Shown piece by piece: positions 1 through 12,116 of a stretch of 64,000 nucleotides of DNA. The DNA lies in contig CM055100.1 in assembly GCA_029204225.1 (NCBI GenBank), positions 64,637,592 through 64,701,591 on the forward strand, written 5' to 3'. Under the pieces are notes generated by a model, which saw only the letters and a program-made list of their open reading frames with translations, was not told the DNA's origin and did not search any database. The stretch comes from Diphasiastrum complanatum. Taxonomy: Eukaryota; Streptophyta; Lycopodiopsida; Lycopodiales; Lycopodiaceae. A program made the position numbers and the translations under genes. How positions within the stretch are numbered: position 1 is the first letter of the stretch; each line of letters starts with the position of its first letter.

Positions 1-1926
1 TAGGAAAGATGGTATAGTGAGGATACCACCTGATGATGATCCATTCGGTGACCTTCCGAGTGATGAACATGAGGATAAATCTCAAGATACTACCACTCAA
101 CCTCAAGAAACAGGTTGGAGAGGAAGGGACAAAACTTTTGGTGCAAGAAGGATTGAAGTTGCAGGTGACAGACAAAGGAGAAGGATGTACCGTGGGATAC
201 ATTTTCACCAGGAAGCCGATCACGTAACAAAAAGCTCCCTAAGTGGTTTGAGAGATTGATGGAGAGCCGCGACATAGATGACTTTCTAGGATCATCTAAC
301 CAGGGAGAGCTACGAAGATGAACAAGAGAGAAGATACTACCTGAAAGATATGAAGCGAATTATGCTCTTTTATCTAGCATTATTCAAAGCAAAGAACCTT
401 CGACTTATGGTGAAGCGAAGGCTGCCGACATTTGGGTCAAGGCCATGGGAGAGGAGATGGAGTCAATTGCTAAGCATAGCACATGGGACTTAGTAGAACC
501 ACCAGTTGGCAAGAAACCCATTGGTTGCAAATGGGTATACAGGACTAAGTACCATGCAGATGGAAGTATAGCAAAGCACAAAGCAAGGTTGGTGATCAAA
601 GGGTACGCACAAAATAAAGGCATTGACTATGAGGAGACCTTTGCGCCGGTTTGTAAGTGGAATACTCTACGTCTACTTATTGCTTCAGCTTCACATTTTG
701 GTTGGCCTTTGCATCAGATGGATGTGAAATCCGCTTTTCTAAATGGTGAGTTAGAAGAAGAAGTGTTCATGGATCAACCTCAAGGCTTTGTAACGGAAGG
801 ACAGGAAAATAAAGTATGTCGTTTGAAGAAAGCGTTTTATGGTCTTAAACAAACACCACGTGTGTGGTATAGCAGGATTGATGCCTAGTTTCGTTCAAAG
901 GGGCTGGTGAGAACACATTCTGATCCAAAGCTATATGTCTTATGCTTTGATGGTATGGTTGCTTTGATTGCTCTTTATGTTGATGACTTGATTATTACGG
1001 GAAATAATCAAGAGATGATAGACATGATCAAGAAAGACCTCATGGAACAATTTGAGATGACGGATCTCAGCCTGATGCATTACTGCCTTGGAGTAGAAGT
1101 GTGGCAAAAAGGACATGAAGTGGGTTTAACACAGGTGAAGTATGTCAAAGAGTTGCTGCATAGGTTTCGTTTGCAGGATTGCAAACCAGTAAACACTCCT
1201 ATTGAACCAGGCAAAAAGCTTTCTAAGTTTGATGAGTCACAGTCATTTGATGCTACGCTATATAGACAGTTAGTAGGGAGCTTGATTTACCTTACCACGA
1301 CTAGACCAGATATATGCTATGTTGTTGGTATTGTAAGTCAGTTTATGGCAGCACCTACGGAAACGCATTGGAAGGCAGCTAAACACATTTTGCGTTATGT
1401 GAAAGGCACTTCAGAGTATGGCTTGATTTACAGGAAGCATGATGATTTACCTGAGTTGTGTGGCTATGTGGATGCAGACTGGGGAGGTGACTATGATGAT
1501 CATAGATCCACCACAGGATATATATTCCAGTTTTGTGGTAAGTGCTTTTCCTGGTCTAGTAAGAAGCAAAGTACAATTGCTCTTTCCACCACAGAAGTAG
1601 AGTACAAGGCAATGTGTAGTGCTGCACAAGAAGCTATATAGTTGAGACAAATCTTGGAAGAAATTGGCATGAAGCAGAAAAATCCCACGACTTTACATAG
1701 CAACGGTCAGAGTGGCATTCAGCTAGCAAAGAATCCAGCGTTCCATGCGAGAACTAAACGCATTGAGATTCAGTATCACTTCATACGTGAGAGGCTGCTG
1801 AATCGTGAAATTCATGTTGTTCATTGTAGCACAGAAGAACAACTAGCTGATATTTTCACTAAGCCACTTATTGGAGAAAAGTTTGATAAATTTAGATCGA
1901 AGCTTTCTATACTTAAAGTTTGTTGA
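1..1926 (+). pseudogene. Ty1/copia pol remnant (RT and RNase H)
   Basis: Remnant of a copia polyprotein that once copied element RNA into DNA. A degraded linker (1-444) precedes the reverse transcriptase. The RT core starts near 445 with GCKWVYRTKYHADGSIAKHKAR and the DVKSAFLNG motif. The catalytic YVDD lies near 978-990. RNase H follows with DADWGGD and the ALSTTEVEYKAM block, and the tail has ADIFTKPL near 1850. All parts share one frame, broken by TAG codons at 886-888 and 1639-1641 (the second replaces an expected Trp). The integrase and gag are missing; the left part lies outside the window or is lost. The frame closes at 1924, just before a purine tract and an LTR. Confidence 0.9.
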
Positions 1927-1980
1927 CTTTAAAGCTATGTATATGACTGTATAAAAAGTGACTCTACTTTAAGGGAGAGA

Positions 1981-2263
1981 GTTAGAATTAAAGTTAAAAT
2001 CACTGTGTTACTGTACTGTGGGTCCAATCGGTGGATAAGGATTAATTGGCCTCGTCACAAGGCAAGTCGACGGGACACGCATCCCGCCAATGGCAACCTG
2101 GGTCATGCATGGGTTGTCTGAGTGAACAACTATATGTACAGTGTAATTTCATTTGGAGAAATACAGTTGCTATGTGAGCTTGTTGAGGAGAGTGTTTTAT
2201 GTCTGTGTTACTGTGTAGCATGATCTGTGTTCCTATGCAAAGCAAATTCTAAGTGGCTGAACA
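1981..2263 (+). repeat. Short copia LTR (about 283 bp)
   Basis: A purine-rich tract at 1968-1980 follows the pol frame and marks the LTR start (gttagaatta). The LTR ends with ACA immediately before a primer-binding-like site at 2264. Its expected leading TG is not intact. An LTR that follows pol and is itself followed by a primer site suggests a tandem or recombined element. Confidence 0.6.
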
Positions 2264-2275
2264 TGGTATTAGAAG
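2264..2275 (+). other. Primer binding site, initiator tRNA-Met type
   Basis: TGGTATTAGAAG, a decayed version of the usual plant copia site TGGTATCAGAGC, sits directly after the LTR end. Leader-like DNA without a recognisable gene continues to about 2433. Confidence 0.5.
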
Positions 2276-2433
2276 ACAGTTCACCGCTTTCTATTCACCT
2301 CAATAGAATGAGACTGCAGAGAGGAAGAATTGAACTCTTCTCAACTCAGCCAGATCCATGCTACATCAAGCACACCTACCTGCGAAGGTTTTGGGCAGAA
2401 GCTAGTGTGACAACTTGTTATGTATAGAACAGA

Positions 2434-4606
2434 TCCAGCACCGAAGCCGTCAACAACAAGACTCCTCATGAAGTTTGGCATGGGCACAAGCCCTGTGTCA
2501 ACCATTTAAAAATCTTTGGTTGTATATGTTTTTTTCACATTTCTAAACAACTTAGGAAGAAGCTGGATCATAGGACAAATAAATGTATTTTCATTGGCTA
2601 TCATGATGAACATAAAGCTTATAAAGTTTATGATCCATCCACCAATGTAGTATTTGTCTCTAGGGATGTAATATTTCAAGAGCATACATACTATGATTTC
2701 AAACAACCATCAATAAATGATGCTATGTCACTTCATCCTATTTTACGAAGCATGGATTCTTCCAACGTTGATGTTCCTTCTACGGAACCTGCAGCTACAG
2801 CTACAGAAGCCGAGCAGCCGACAATACCTGTCATCAAACCAGACCAAGCAAGCTCGAACAGATCTGAAGAAATTCAAGAAGAAACATGATCGCATCCTGG
2901 TCAACCCAACGTCCGCAGATCCTCACGGACTCGGACAGTTCCTGAGAGGTATGCACCTCAATTATTCTGGACTTCATCAGAAGAACCAAAGAGCCTAGCT
3001 GAAGCAATTAACTCCAAGGATGTTGTGAAGTGGCAAGAAACTATGGAAAGCGTGTACAGTTCACTTTTGACGAATCACACTTGGACACTAGTCGACTTTC
3101 CCACTCACAAGAGAGTTATCGACAACAAGTGGATCTTCAAGAAAAAGATCAACTTTGATGGTTCCATTGCAAAATGGAAGCACGGCTGGTGGCTAAAGGA
3201 TTCCTCAAGTCCAAGGAGTGGATTATCAAGAAATTTTTCAGTCATGTCGTCATGATGCACTCAATCAAGACTCTCATTGCATTAGCAGCCGCAGAAGACC
3301 TCGAAATACACCAAATGGAAGTCAAGACAGCATTTCTCAATGGCAATGTCAAAGAGGAGTTGTACACCTTCTTGCCGGAAGGATTCGAAGTCAAAGGCCA
3401 AGAGCACAAAGTGTGCAAGCCGCATAAAACAATCTACGGTCTGAAACAGGTCGCAAGAGCATGGTTCGATAGAATCAATTCTTATCTCATTCAATTGGGA
3501 TTTGCAAACAATTTAGTTGACTCTAATATTTATTCAAAGCATATAGGCACCAATTCAGTTCAAATAGTTCTTTACGTAGATGATGCATTTATTTTGTCTA
3601 ACAACACTTTGCTTCTGCACACTACTAAGAGTGACCTGTCAAAGGAATTTGACATGACTGATTTAGGAGCTGTCCATTCTTTGCTAAAAATTCACATTAC
3701 TAGAAATAGACTTCAGAAGATCTATCTTTGCCAGCAGACATATCTAAAAGGCATTTCAGAAAAGTTTCATATGTCCGATTGCAAATCAATTGATACTCCA
3801 ATGGATCCAAGTATGGTATTGACTGAACCTACTTGTGTTGATTCTGATAGTGCAGTACTCGACATAGCAAAGTACTCTTATAATTCACTAATAGGATTTT
3901 TGATGTATGCAATGATGTGTACTAGACCAAATTTAGCATACACTGTTAGCACGTTAAGTCAATTCATGTCTAATATTAGGATCTCTCATTGGAAAACAAT
4001 AAAGAGAGTGATGAGATATATTCAGGGAAGTTTAGATCACATCTTATATTACGATGGAAACGTTATCGAACCACTCGTCCTGCGAGACTACTCCGACTCG
4101 GATTGGGGAGGAACAGTCTCTACCAGAAAATCTACCTTCGGGTTCTGTTTCTATCTGGCAGGGGGACCGATTTCGTGGAACTCAAGGAAGCAGAAATCAG
4201 TTGCGCTTTCTTCGACAGAGGCAGAGTACATCGCAGCATGTCAAGCTTCAAAAGCAGCTATATGGATCAGGTTATTACTTCACGACTTACATCACACTCA
4301 GTTTAATGCTACCACCATTCTACGTGACAACTTGAGTTGTATTTCACTGTCTCTGAATCCCAGATTTCATGGCAAATCTAAGCACATAGAAATCCAATAT
4401 CATTTCATTCGGGAGAAAGTTTTCTCAGGGCAAATGATCCTTCAATACTGCTCCACAACAGAAATGGTCGCAGACATCTTCAACAAAATGCTTCCCAAGA
4501 TCAAGCACCCAAAATTCTTCAACAAGCTGAATGTGACGAAGATGCTCACCAACCGTGTCCTTAAGGAGGACTGTTGGAAATTAAGCCCACAGTTGTCTCC
4601 TTGGTG
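2434..4606 (+). pseudogene. Ty1/copia pol remnant (integrase end, RT, RNase H)
   Basis: A second, different copia element. It opens in the integrase C-terminal part (NKTPHEVWHGHKP, then HLKIFGC; GYHDEHKAYKVYDP) at 2455-2700. The linker region follows, and then RT begins near 3025. Frames change near 2880-3000 and near 3180-3250, so the protein is broken. From 3174 to 4607 one long frame holds QMEVKTAFLNG, YGLKQVARAWFDR, VLYVDDAFIL, the RNase H motifs SDSDWGG and ALSSTEAEYIAA, and the terminal ADIFNKMLPK. Its LTR begins inside the last codons (4572). Gag, protease and the catalytic integrase core are absent, so the left end has been lost by recombination around 2430. Confidence 0.9.
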
Positions 4607-5698
4607 AATGACTAATTTCTATTTCATAATTCTTCTTGCATGTTTATTGATCATTGATCTAGGGTCACTTGAAACAAACTTTGGTTCTACGTCTGCTCAT
4701 CTGATACCTACAGGAATCACAAACTTAGACAGCCAATTTATTTGAAGAACGTCTACAACGGGCTTCCGGCTGATCTCCAGCAAAGGGTAACCAATCCTAT
4801 CATAATTTCAAAGTTCAGATGTTAAGTTTAATAACTTGAAGTCATTGAAGACTTGGCCATCTTCATGGACTTCCACAAAACTTGCATTTAGAACAAGTCT
4901 GCAAAAATACACTACTTTTTCAACAATCTGCAATACACTTTGTTTTCAACAGCTTCGACTTTTTTGCATTTCCCCGAAATGCGAAAGCTTGCATAGTTCA
5001 AAAGTTTAATTGTTTTTAACACACCTGCAACTTTTTGCAAAAAATACGAAGAGAGAGAAAAATGCCAAAGGTCATCTATTTTCATGCGTTAAACTGTTTT
5101 AAAGACATCGTCTTTTTGATAGCACCTTCGGCTTTTGCGAAAAATACAAAGAGAGAGAAAAATCCCGAAGGTCGTCTAAAATAAAAGAGGAACGTTCCAG
5201 CGATATCCTCGTCCACGTCAATGTTGGTGAATTATTGATCGTATATACTGTGTATAGTTGTCACAAAAGCCATATACTTCCAAGTACAACGACTTTTCTA
5301 ATTAGGTGACAAGCATTCAATGTAATGAATACACGGATGAAATCTATAAATAGATCGTCCAAGCACAGATTAGTTGTTGCTCCGTCCATGAGACACATTA
5401 TTTGAGCCTCCCAATTACGCCGTCAATTTTTTGTTGTAATTGCTACTTGTATTGTGCTTCAGTGCAATATAGTAGGAGCTTGCTTTTATCTGTGTACAAC
5501 GTATGCACTTTCACTGCTGTTTGATCGCGCTTGTTTACTCACTCTGATCAGAACACGGACGTCTACGACTTCTCAGTTTTTGATCAGACGATGGATGTCT
5601 TTGACGCCTGAGGAACTCGTGATTTCATACTGCTCTTCCATTTATTTTCAAAACTATACTTCACATTGAATCTGATTTCAGAACTATAACACACACAA
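4572..5698 (+). repeat. 3' LTR of the second copia element
   Basis: The LTR starts TGTTGGAAATTAAG right after the purine tract TTAAGGAGGAC (4561-4571). It contains a TATA box near 5345 (ctataaatag) and late CT-rich sequence with gacgcctgag, a pattern also seen in the LTR at 51689-52832. The right edge is an estimate near the acacacaaac stretch; no second copy is present to fix it. Confidence 0.6.
5344..5353 (+). promoter_or_regulatory. LTR TATA box
   Basis: CTATAAATAG about 350 bp before the LTR end, the usual position of the retrotransposon promoter. Inferred from position and sequence only. Confidence 0.5.
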
Positions 5699-6290
5699 AC
5701 CATCTCTAATCTCTTCGGTGGACTGTACTCTTGTTTTAGAGTATGAATTAACTTTTAAGATCATGTTGGGCAATCATAACATTTAAAGCTGTGATCACAT
5801 TTAGCATAAACTGTCTATCACACTGTTTTTGCATTTAACAGCCGATTAGATCGGGAGAGCTGTTCCGCAATATTTCTACTCTCTTCTCTGTTTGCGTTCT
5901 TCTATATCCCTTGTCCCATCATGTGGGACCCACCAAGGTACAAATTTACATTATTTAACTTAGCTAGATTTGCCAATCTTGGCAATTTTTCACAAAAAGA
6001 GTAGAAAAGAATTAGCTTTAAGCAAAATCGTAGTTGTTGAAATTAAGTTTAAAGTTATTGGTTAATGTGGGATTTGTACTCTATACTTGTTCTAGAAAGA
6101 CCAACTACAAAATCCATAAAAATAATTTTACAGCATTGAGATGGAATTTTCAACAACAACAATATTACTTTAAGTGTTGTGTTTTAGCCATCTAGCACTG
6201 CCTCTTAGTAGTATAAGATTCTATGCAACATTTCATCTTTGGCCAAAAGCAGTGCATCATGAAATTCAAACAAGATTTTATTAAAAATAA
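5699..6290. other. No recognised gene
   Basis: AT-rich DNA between two copia remnants. Part may be the leader or LTR of the element whose gag begins near 6291 (TGTTGAAATTAAG-like sequence near 6036), but no clear border is visible. Confidence 0.4.
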
Positions 6291-6815
6291 CAATGTCACT
6301 TGGTACACATAATTTTCCATCATGGATGAAATTCAAACTGAAAAACATTTTGATGGAAAAGGAGCTATGGGAGATCGTGACAGGTGAAGAGACAAGGCCA
6401 GTGATTGAAGAAGATCAGTGGGCATTTGACAGGAGAAAATGAAAAGCACAAAATGTCATTAACTTATCAGTTAGAGATGCAATTATTCCCTACATTTCGG
6501 ATTCAGAAGGACCAAAAGAAGCATGGGATACGTTGAAGCCATTGTTTGAGACCACAAACACATCTCGAGTGCTATTCTTGAAGACGAAGCTACACACATT
6601 GCAGATGGATGATGGTGCAACTGTTGCTAATCACCTACTGATGATCAAAGATATTCATGACCAATTAGCAGCAGTTCGAGAGCGAGTACAGGATCGTGAG
6701 TTCGTGCAGTTGACATTGACTAGTTTGAGTGAGTCACATCAAATGTTTGTGACAAGTATAGCCACACGAGAAAATCTTCCAATCTATGAAGAGTTAGGTG
6801 GATTGAGTTTTTCAT
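6291..6815 (+). pseudogene. Copia gag remnant (UBN2 type)
   Basis: The frame reads like the start of a copia capsid protein: a W-x-x-F/K start near 6310 and LMEKELWEIVTGEE near 6350. A TGA stands at about 6439. The rest runs as EAWDTLKPLFE, FLKTKLHTLQMDDG and LLMIKDIHDQLAA to about 6790. These are the usual blocks of the UBN2 gag family. No zinc knuckle, protease or integrase follows. The frame shifts within about 20 nt and then resumes in the linker before RT, so a large internal deletion has joined gag to the RT side. Confidence 0.8.
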
Positions 6816-8639
6816 GAAGAAGAAAAGTCCAATCTTGGAGGGGCCGAGATCAAGCAACCTCAAAATCTATCACCTTTTGTTATTGAAGACAATCAACATA
6901 TGGAGGAGTCGAGATTTGAAGATGGAAGTTCTCGGATTTTCACTCCTAGAAGATCCATGAGAGAGAGATCCGAGCCTAAGAGGCTCACTTATGATGACAA
7001 AGGAAAACAAGTGGATCTTGATTCCACTTATGCTTACTTTGTTTCTCACGAGGAGCCCAAAGTATCCAAGAAGCCCTCAATACCAAGGAGTGGTATGAGG
7101 CCATGAAGATTGAATATGATGCCTTGATCACCAACCACACATGGGAGCTAGTGGATCCACCACCTAACATGCATGTCATTGGATGCAAGTGGGTGTTCAA
7201 GATCAAGTACAATCATGATGGCTCCATCAACAAGTACAAGGCAAGATAATGTGCTAAAGGCTTTGCACAAATTTATGGCCTTGACTATGAAGAAACCTTT
7301 GCTCCTATAGCAAAGATGGTGACAATAAGAATCATAATCTCTCTTGCCTTATTTTTTAAGTGGAAACTGTTTCAACTTGATGTCTCCAACACTTTTTTGA
7401 ATGGCTATCTTGAGGAGGAGATATACATGGAACAACCTCAACGATTTATCAAGGATAAATCTAAGGTGTGTTTGCTATTTAGAAGTCTTTAGGACTTGAA
7501 GCAAGCACCTAGATCATGGTATTCAAGACTCAACAACTTTCTACTTTCATTAGGATTTGTGCTTTGTGACTATGATCCTTCTATGTACTTAAAGTTTGAT
7601 GGTAGTAATATTGTCATTCTCCTAATCTATGTAGATGACATTCTTCTTCGTGGAAGTTGTTTGATGCTAGTTCAAGAAACCAAAGATGCATTAGGAAAAG
7701 AATTTAAAATGCAAGATCTAGGAGAGATCCATTACATTTTGGGCCTTGAGATTGATTTTCATGAAGAGTATGCTTTTGTTTGTCAATCTAGATATGTCTT
7801 TTCTATTTTGTGAAAATTCAATATGCAAAGTTGTAAAGACATAGATACTCCCATGGAGCAACATGTAAAAGATCCTAGTAAAGGTGATGAAAGATCCTTC
7901 GAGGACATCACACTTCATAGGAGTCTTATAAGCTCTTTAATTTGGCTTACTATCACTAGACCCGATTTGAGCTATTGTGTGCACAAATTGAGTCACTTTA
8001 TGCAAGATCCCAAGATCCAACATTGGAAGATGGCCAAGAGAGTTCTAAGATATGTATCTTCTACTCAAGATTATGGTTTATTGTACAAGAATGAAGATCT
8101 AACCATTGTTGGCTATTCGGATTCCGATTTTGCAAGTGATAAAATGGATCGAAAGTCCATTAATGCATATACTATCTTTTCTGGAGGCAATCTTGTGTCT
8201 TGGCTTTCAAAGAAACAAGATACCATATCTCTATCTTCTTGTGAGACTGAGTACAAAGCACTCACTACAACAACTAAAGAGGTGCTTTGAATCAAGAGGT
8301 TAGTCATGGAGCCAAAGTGCATCAAAGAAGATGATCTTCCCTTGATCAAATGTGACAACATATCAGCCCAAGCTCTTGCAAATAATCCTATTTTTCATGC
8401 AAGAAGCAAGCATATAGAAGTGGCACACCATTTTGTAAGGGAAAAGCTCATTGGAGGTGAAATCAACTTGGAACACGTCGACACATCTTCATGTATTGCT
8501 GATCTTCTCACAAAGAACTATGTAAAAGTGCCTTCTCAAAACATAGGTCTAATCTTGGTCTTATCTAAAGATCGATGCTTGATCCACATTAGATACATTT
8601 TTAGGAGGAGTGTCAAAATATTGAAAAAATCTATCTAAT
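6816..8639 (+). pseudogene. Ty1/copia RT and RNase H remnant
   Basis: Pol part of the same decayed element. A linker with PRRSMRERSEPKRL leads to NTKEWYEAMKIEYDALITNHTWELVDPP (about 7070-7160) and GCKWVFKIKYNHDGS. Stops interrupt at about 7247 (AR then TAA) and 7490, and a TGA stands at 7811-7813. RT motifs QLDVSNTFLNG, LKQAPRSWYSRL and LLIYVDDILL are visible. RNase H carries YSDSDFASD, SLSSCETEYKAL (TGA at 8288) and a terminal CIADLLTKNYV. At least four nonsense changes make it inactive. Its LTR begins at 8611. Confidence 0.88.
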
Positions 8640-8970
8640 GTTGTGAGTAGGGGTCCTAAAAATGCCAAAGATGAATTAAGTTCTTTTGGCTTAGTAAAGA
8701 CTCATCTTAGAATAAAATATTCAAGGTAGGTAGAAATAGAAACTCGAGCTACCATAGGAATTGCCATTTGTACTTTGCATGCCACATTTAATGCATGAAA
8801 AGACTAGGTGGCACAATTAGACATAGTGAGGTGGCTTGAATAAGTCTAGATAGCTTGAGAGGTGGATTCACAACTCCAATTCAACTCAAAGTAGGAGGAG
8901 AGTCCATGGATCTATATATATTGATGTACTCTCATTGAGAAGATGATAAAATTTGTGTGTAATGCTTGTG
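8611..8970 (+). repeat. Partial 3' copia LTR
   Basis: Starts TGTCAAAATATTG after the purine tract TTAGGAGGAG (8601-8610). It contains a TATA box at about 8912 (ctatatatatt). It shares phrases such as gaaactcgagc with the LTR near 58.7 kb, so the two families look related. The right end is replaced near 8970 by unrelated DNA. Confidence 0.55.
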
Positions 8971-8974
8971 CAAC

Positions 8975-9340
8975 TCGTACCCATGGGCGTCTACGAAAGC
9001 TTGTTTCTTTGTTTTTTTTTTTTTTTTAACAGAAAAAGGCCTTCGACAGTCATGGGAGTCCATCACTACGAAAGTAATGACGAACTGTACTCCGGCAATT
9101 CTGACAGGTATATCTTCAACCATCCCCCGTGGACAGACTGTCGTTTGATCAGCCAACTCCTCTTCTTCTTGCAAATGTTTAATCCATTGCCTCATATCCT
9201 GGTAACTTCTTTTTTCTGCATGGAGATTTAGATAGACTCCAGATGTTGTTGGTATATCAGTTAATGGTATAGAATCAACAGGTATTGGATCTACTACCGG
9301 TCTTTCTACTTCTGTGCTTTGGTAACCACCATCTGTGGTT
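8975..9340 (-). pseudogene. Retrotransposon pol-like fragment, protease-like
   Basis: Read on the minus strand, an open stretch carries an acidic/proline-rich segment (about 9340-9240), then RQWIKHLQEEEELADQ, then GMVEDIPVRIAGVQFVITFVVMD near 9150-9080. The last block resembles the core strands around the plant retrotransposon aspartic protease, but no catalytic DSG/DTG is visible. A poly-T tract (9011-9027) interrupts it. Assignment is tentative; it could be another repeat-derived frame. Confidence 0.35.
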
Positions 9341-9398
9341 CAGTTTGAGCTACTGGTCTTTGCTTACTTGTTATCCAATTCACATATACCCTTAAGAG

Positions 9399-9968
9399 TT
9401 GTGGGGGTACGTAAATGGCTCAATACCCAAGCCGGTAGAACCTGAATTGCTTCCAGCATGGGAAACAAAGGATGGCAAAGCACTTGCCATTGTATCCCTG
9501 AATCTGAAGGACACTCATATTGCTCACGTGTCAAACAACACCACCTCCAAAGAAGCATGGGATATCCTTACAAGCATCTATAAGATCTCAGATGTGTCCA
9601 CTCGCCTCTTCTTGAGGAAGAAGATGCTGACACTCAAAATGAGTGAAGGCACCTCAATAAGTGACCATTTGAACGAGTTCAAACAGTTGCTAAACCAACT
9701 GCCTGTAATAGGATCACCTATATTAGAAGAAGACTCTACCATGTCTCTTCTTGCCAGTCTTCCATCCTCCTATGACAATTTAGTGTTGCTTTTTAGCAAC
9801 ACTCCTGTGCTGTCTCTACAAAAATTGACAACAAGTTTGTTGCAGGAAGAAGTAAGGAGGAAAAGCTTGTCCACATCAACGAGTACCAAATCCATGGCAC
9901 TCTACTCAACCAAGCAACAGTCCAAGAAGAAGAAAGGCTTCAAGGACAAGAAGACAAAGGTAGAATAG
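9399..9968 (+). pseudogene. Copia gag fragment (UBN2 type)
   Basis: A 189-codon frame matching the middle and end of a copia capsid protein. Visible blocks are NNTTSKEAWDILTSIY, FLRKKMLTLKMSEGTS, HLNEFKQLLNQL and LLASLPSSYDNLV. The tail is lysine-rich. The N-terminal quarter is missing or frameshifted upstream of 9399. No intact zinc knuckle follows. The next recognisable piece is the protease at 10.1 kb, so this is the front of the same element. Confidence 0.85.
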
Positions 9969-10579
9969 TCAACAACATCGCAACCACAACAGCAATAACA
10001 CGGCCAATCATTGTCCAAGACCAAGCTATTTTGAAGGTATTGCAAAAGAATCAACCACGATATCAAGGACTGTTGCATCCTCGAGCATAATGGAACCAGA
10101 AAGAAGATGCAGCAGCAACAACAACAAGACAACTCTAACATAGTCAAAGATTCGCAAGAAGATGAGAGAGCGCTGATGGTACAAGATCAACCCAGTAGGG
10201 ATGCCCATCAATGGTATCTCGATTCAGGTGCCTCTCAGCACATGACGCCATGCAAAGACCTCTTCTCTACACTCACAGCTACAAAATCGAAGTACATCTT
10301 CTTTGGTAACTCCAGTTCACATCATGTTGAAGGCCAAGGCTCTATTCGACTACAATTCTCTGATGGCATCACTAGGTAGCTTAATGGTGTACTTTATGTA
10401 CCCAAATTAACAGAGAACTTATTGTCTATAAGCAAGATCACTAATCAAAGTTATAGATCTTTGTTTACTGCTAGGCGATGTACTATTTTAGATGAGAATT
10501 CAAAGGAAATCCTCTCTGCTTATAGAGAAGGAAATTTGTACATACTGAGTCACGATGTTGCACTTTCTGTGAGCTCCTA
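9969..10579 (+). pseudogene. Copia protease and GAG-pre-integrase fragment
   Basis: A glutamine-rich lead (from 10107) is followed by the aspartic protease signature WYLDSGASQHMT at about 10213-10248. A TAG stands at 10377-10379 and the frame continues through NGVLYVPKLTENLLSISK. The integrase that should follow is absent: after 10579 the DNA jumps to the RT end. Confidence 0.85.
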
Positions 10580-10599
10580 GGGCCTGGTATGACATAATT

Positions 10600-11130
10600 A
10601 ATCACTTCTTGTTGCAGCACAATTTTACTTCTTGCTCCGTAGACTGCAATGTATATCTTAGGCGTAAAGGGTCAAGCTATGTCATAATAGCATTATACGT
10701 TGATGATTCTTTAATTATCAGCAATTCAAATCACTTATTACAGAAAACCAAATCTCTACTTTCATCAGAATTTGAGATGACTGATTTATGCCCTGTCCAT
10801 TACTTTCTTGGTATGGAAATCAGCAAAGATCGTGCAGGCAGAAGGATAGTTATAAGCCAAGAATCCTACTTGACTAATGTAGTTCGCAGATATGGCATGG
10901 AGGACTGCAAGCCCATAGACACACCTATGGATCCAAGAGCTAAGCTGTCCAAAGACATGTGTCCCCAAACTCAAGCAGATCAGCAAGAAATGTGCAGGTA
11001 TCCTTATGTGTCCGTTATATGATCTATTATGTATTCTATGATCTGCACATGATCTGATCTAGCATATGCAGTAAGCAGCATTGTCTCAGTACATGTCTAA
11101 TCCAGGCCTACAGCACTGGAAAGCATAACC
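10600..11130 (+). pseudogene. Copia RT palm/thumb fragment
   Basis: Continues the element after an integrase deletion. It shows VIIALYVDDSLIIS, FEMTDLCPVHYFLGMEI, and IDTPMDPRAKLSKDMCP with QADQQEMCRYPY. The same MCP..ADQQ..YPY block occurs in the minus-strand copia remnant near 53.5 kb, so both belong to one family. Stops occur from 11020 onward, and the frame ends where an LTR element is inserted (about 11143). Confidence 0.85.
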
Positions 11131-11142
11131 TGAAACATAAGA

Positions 11143-11154
11143 GCTCTGATGCCA
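11143..11154 (-). other. Primer binding site, initiator tRNA-Met type
   Basis: On the minus strand, TGGCATCAGAGC follows the LTR end directly. This matches the plant tRNA-Met site with one change and fixes the LTR orientation as minus. Confidence 0.65.
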
Positions 11155-11831
11155 TGTGAAGGATTTCAGATCATTCAAGATCCAATCCATGGCCCTGATC
11201 TTTGGTTACAATAAGGAGCAAACCAACAATCCTGCCAATGTAGAAAAAACAACATCTACATACAAAATGAGATGCAAATTCTAAGAGTTACTGATCAAAC
11301 ATGAACCAAAACATAAAATATGTTTGCTATCCGTACAATTACAGTACCCTACTATATTTCACATGTGTGGAACCAAATATAACAAAATATGAGCATTCTA
11401 CACACAAGATTGTAAGATATTATCAAGAGAGTGCACCAATGAGTAGTAGAAACCAAAGAAAACCATGTATAATGATGAAATGAGAGAGAGAAGAGAGAAG
11501 AGAGAAGATTGAAGATGTGTCTCTCCACAAGTTACATCCGTTTATAGAGTTTCTAAACTCTATTTGGCCACTTGGCTTTCTCTCCAAAATATAAACCCTA
11601 CTATTTTTGGGTCTAGATTCAATGTACCCAAAGTTCAAATTTGAATCTCTCTCAGACTACCAACTTTCCCACACTTTCAAAAAGTGTTTATTGAATGTAT
11701 TTTAAACTAATATAACTTCAAAAAGTTTATCTCAAAAAGTTTATCTCTAAGTCTAAAATGAGTTTTGGCCTCTTATTGACAATTTATCAAAATATGACTA
11801 AACTAGACTGAACTAGTTGAAATCTCTCACA
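11155..11831 (-). repeat. LTR of the TGTGAGAG family (677 bp)
   Basis: Begins TGTGAGAGATTTCAAC at 11831 and ends CCTTCACA at 11155 on the minus strand. It matches the LTRs at 49701-50329 and 56133-56786 along most of its length, including the lower end near 11155-11250. It retains a primer-binding site but no internal region, so it is a 5' LTR cut from its body, inserted into the copia remnant. Confidence 0.8.
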
Positions 11832-12110
11832 TGTATGACTAATACCTAGTACTTAGCTAATGTGCTTCTACTTCAACTATAGTAGTGCAAATATAATTGT
11901 ATGCACGAGAATTCCAACTATGTTTTCTAAAAGTGTTTTTACATTTTTGCAAATGCTTTATAGTGATAGTGATTCAATTTGTGGTTTTCCACGATCATGG
12001 ATCATAGCTTCTCCATATTTTTCAAAGTTTGACAAGTGACATGATATAGAGAGTGTACACATTATGTGCATGAATTTTAATCAATGCATTGTTCCACTAT
12101 AATGGTATTG
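11832..12110. other. No recognised gene
   Basis: AT-rich DNA with no coding signal or repeat that I can name. Confidence 0.4.
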
Positions 12111-12116
12111 CCATGC

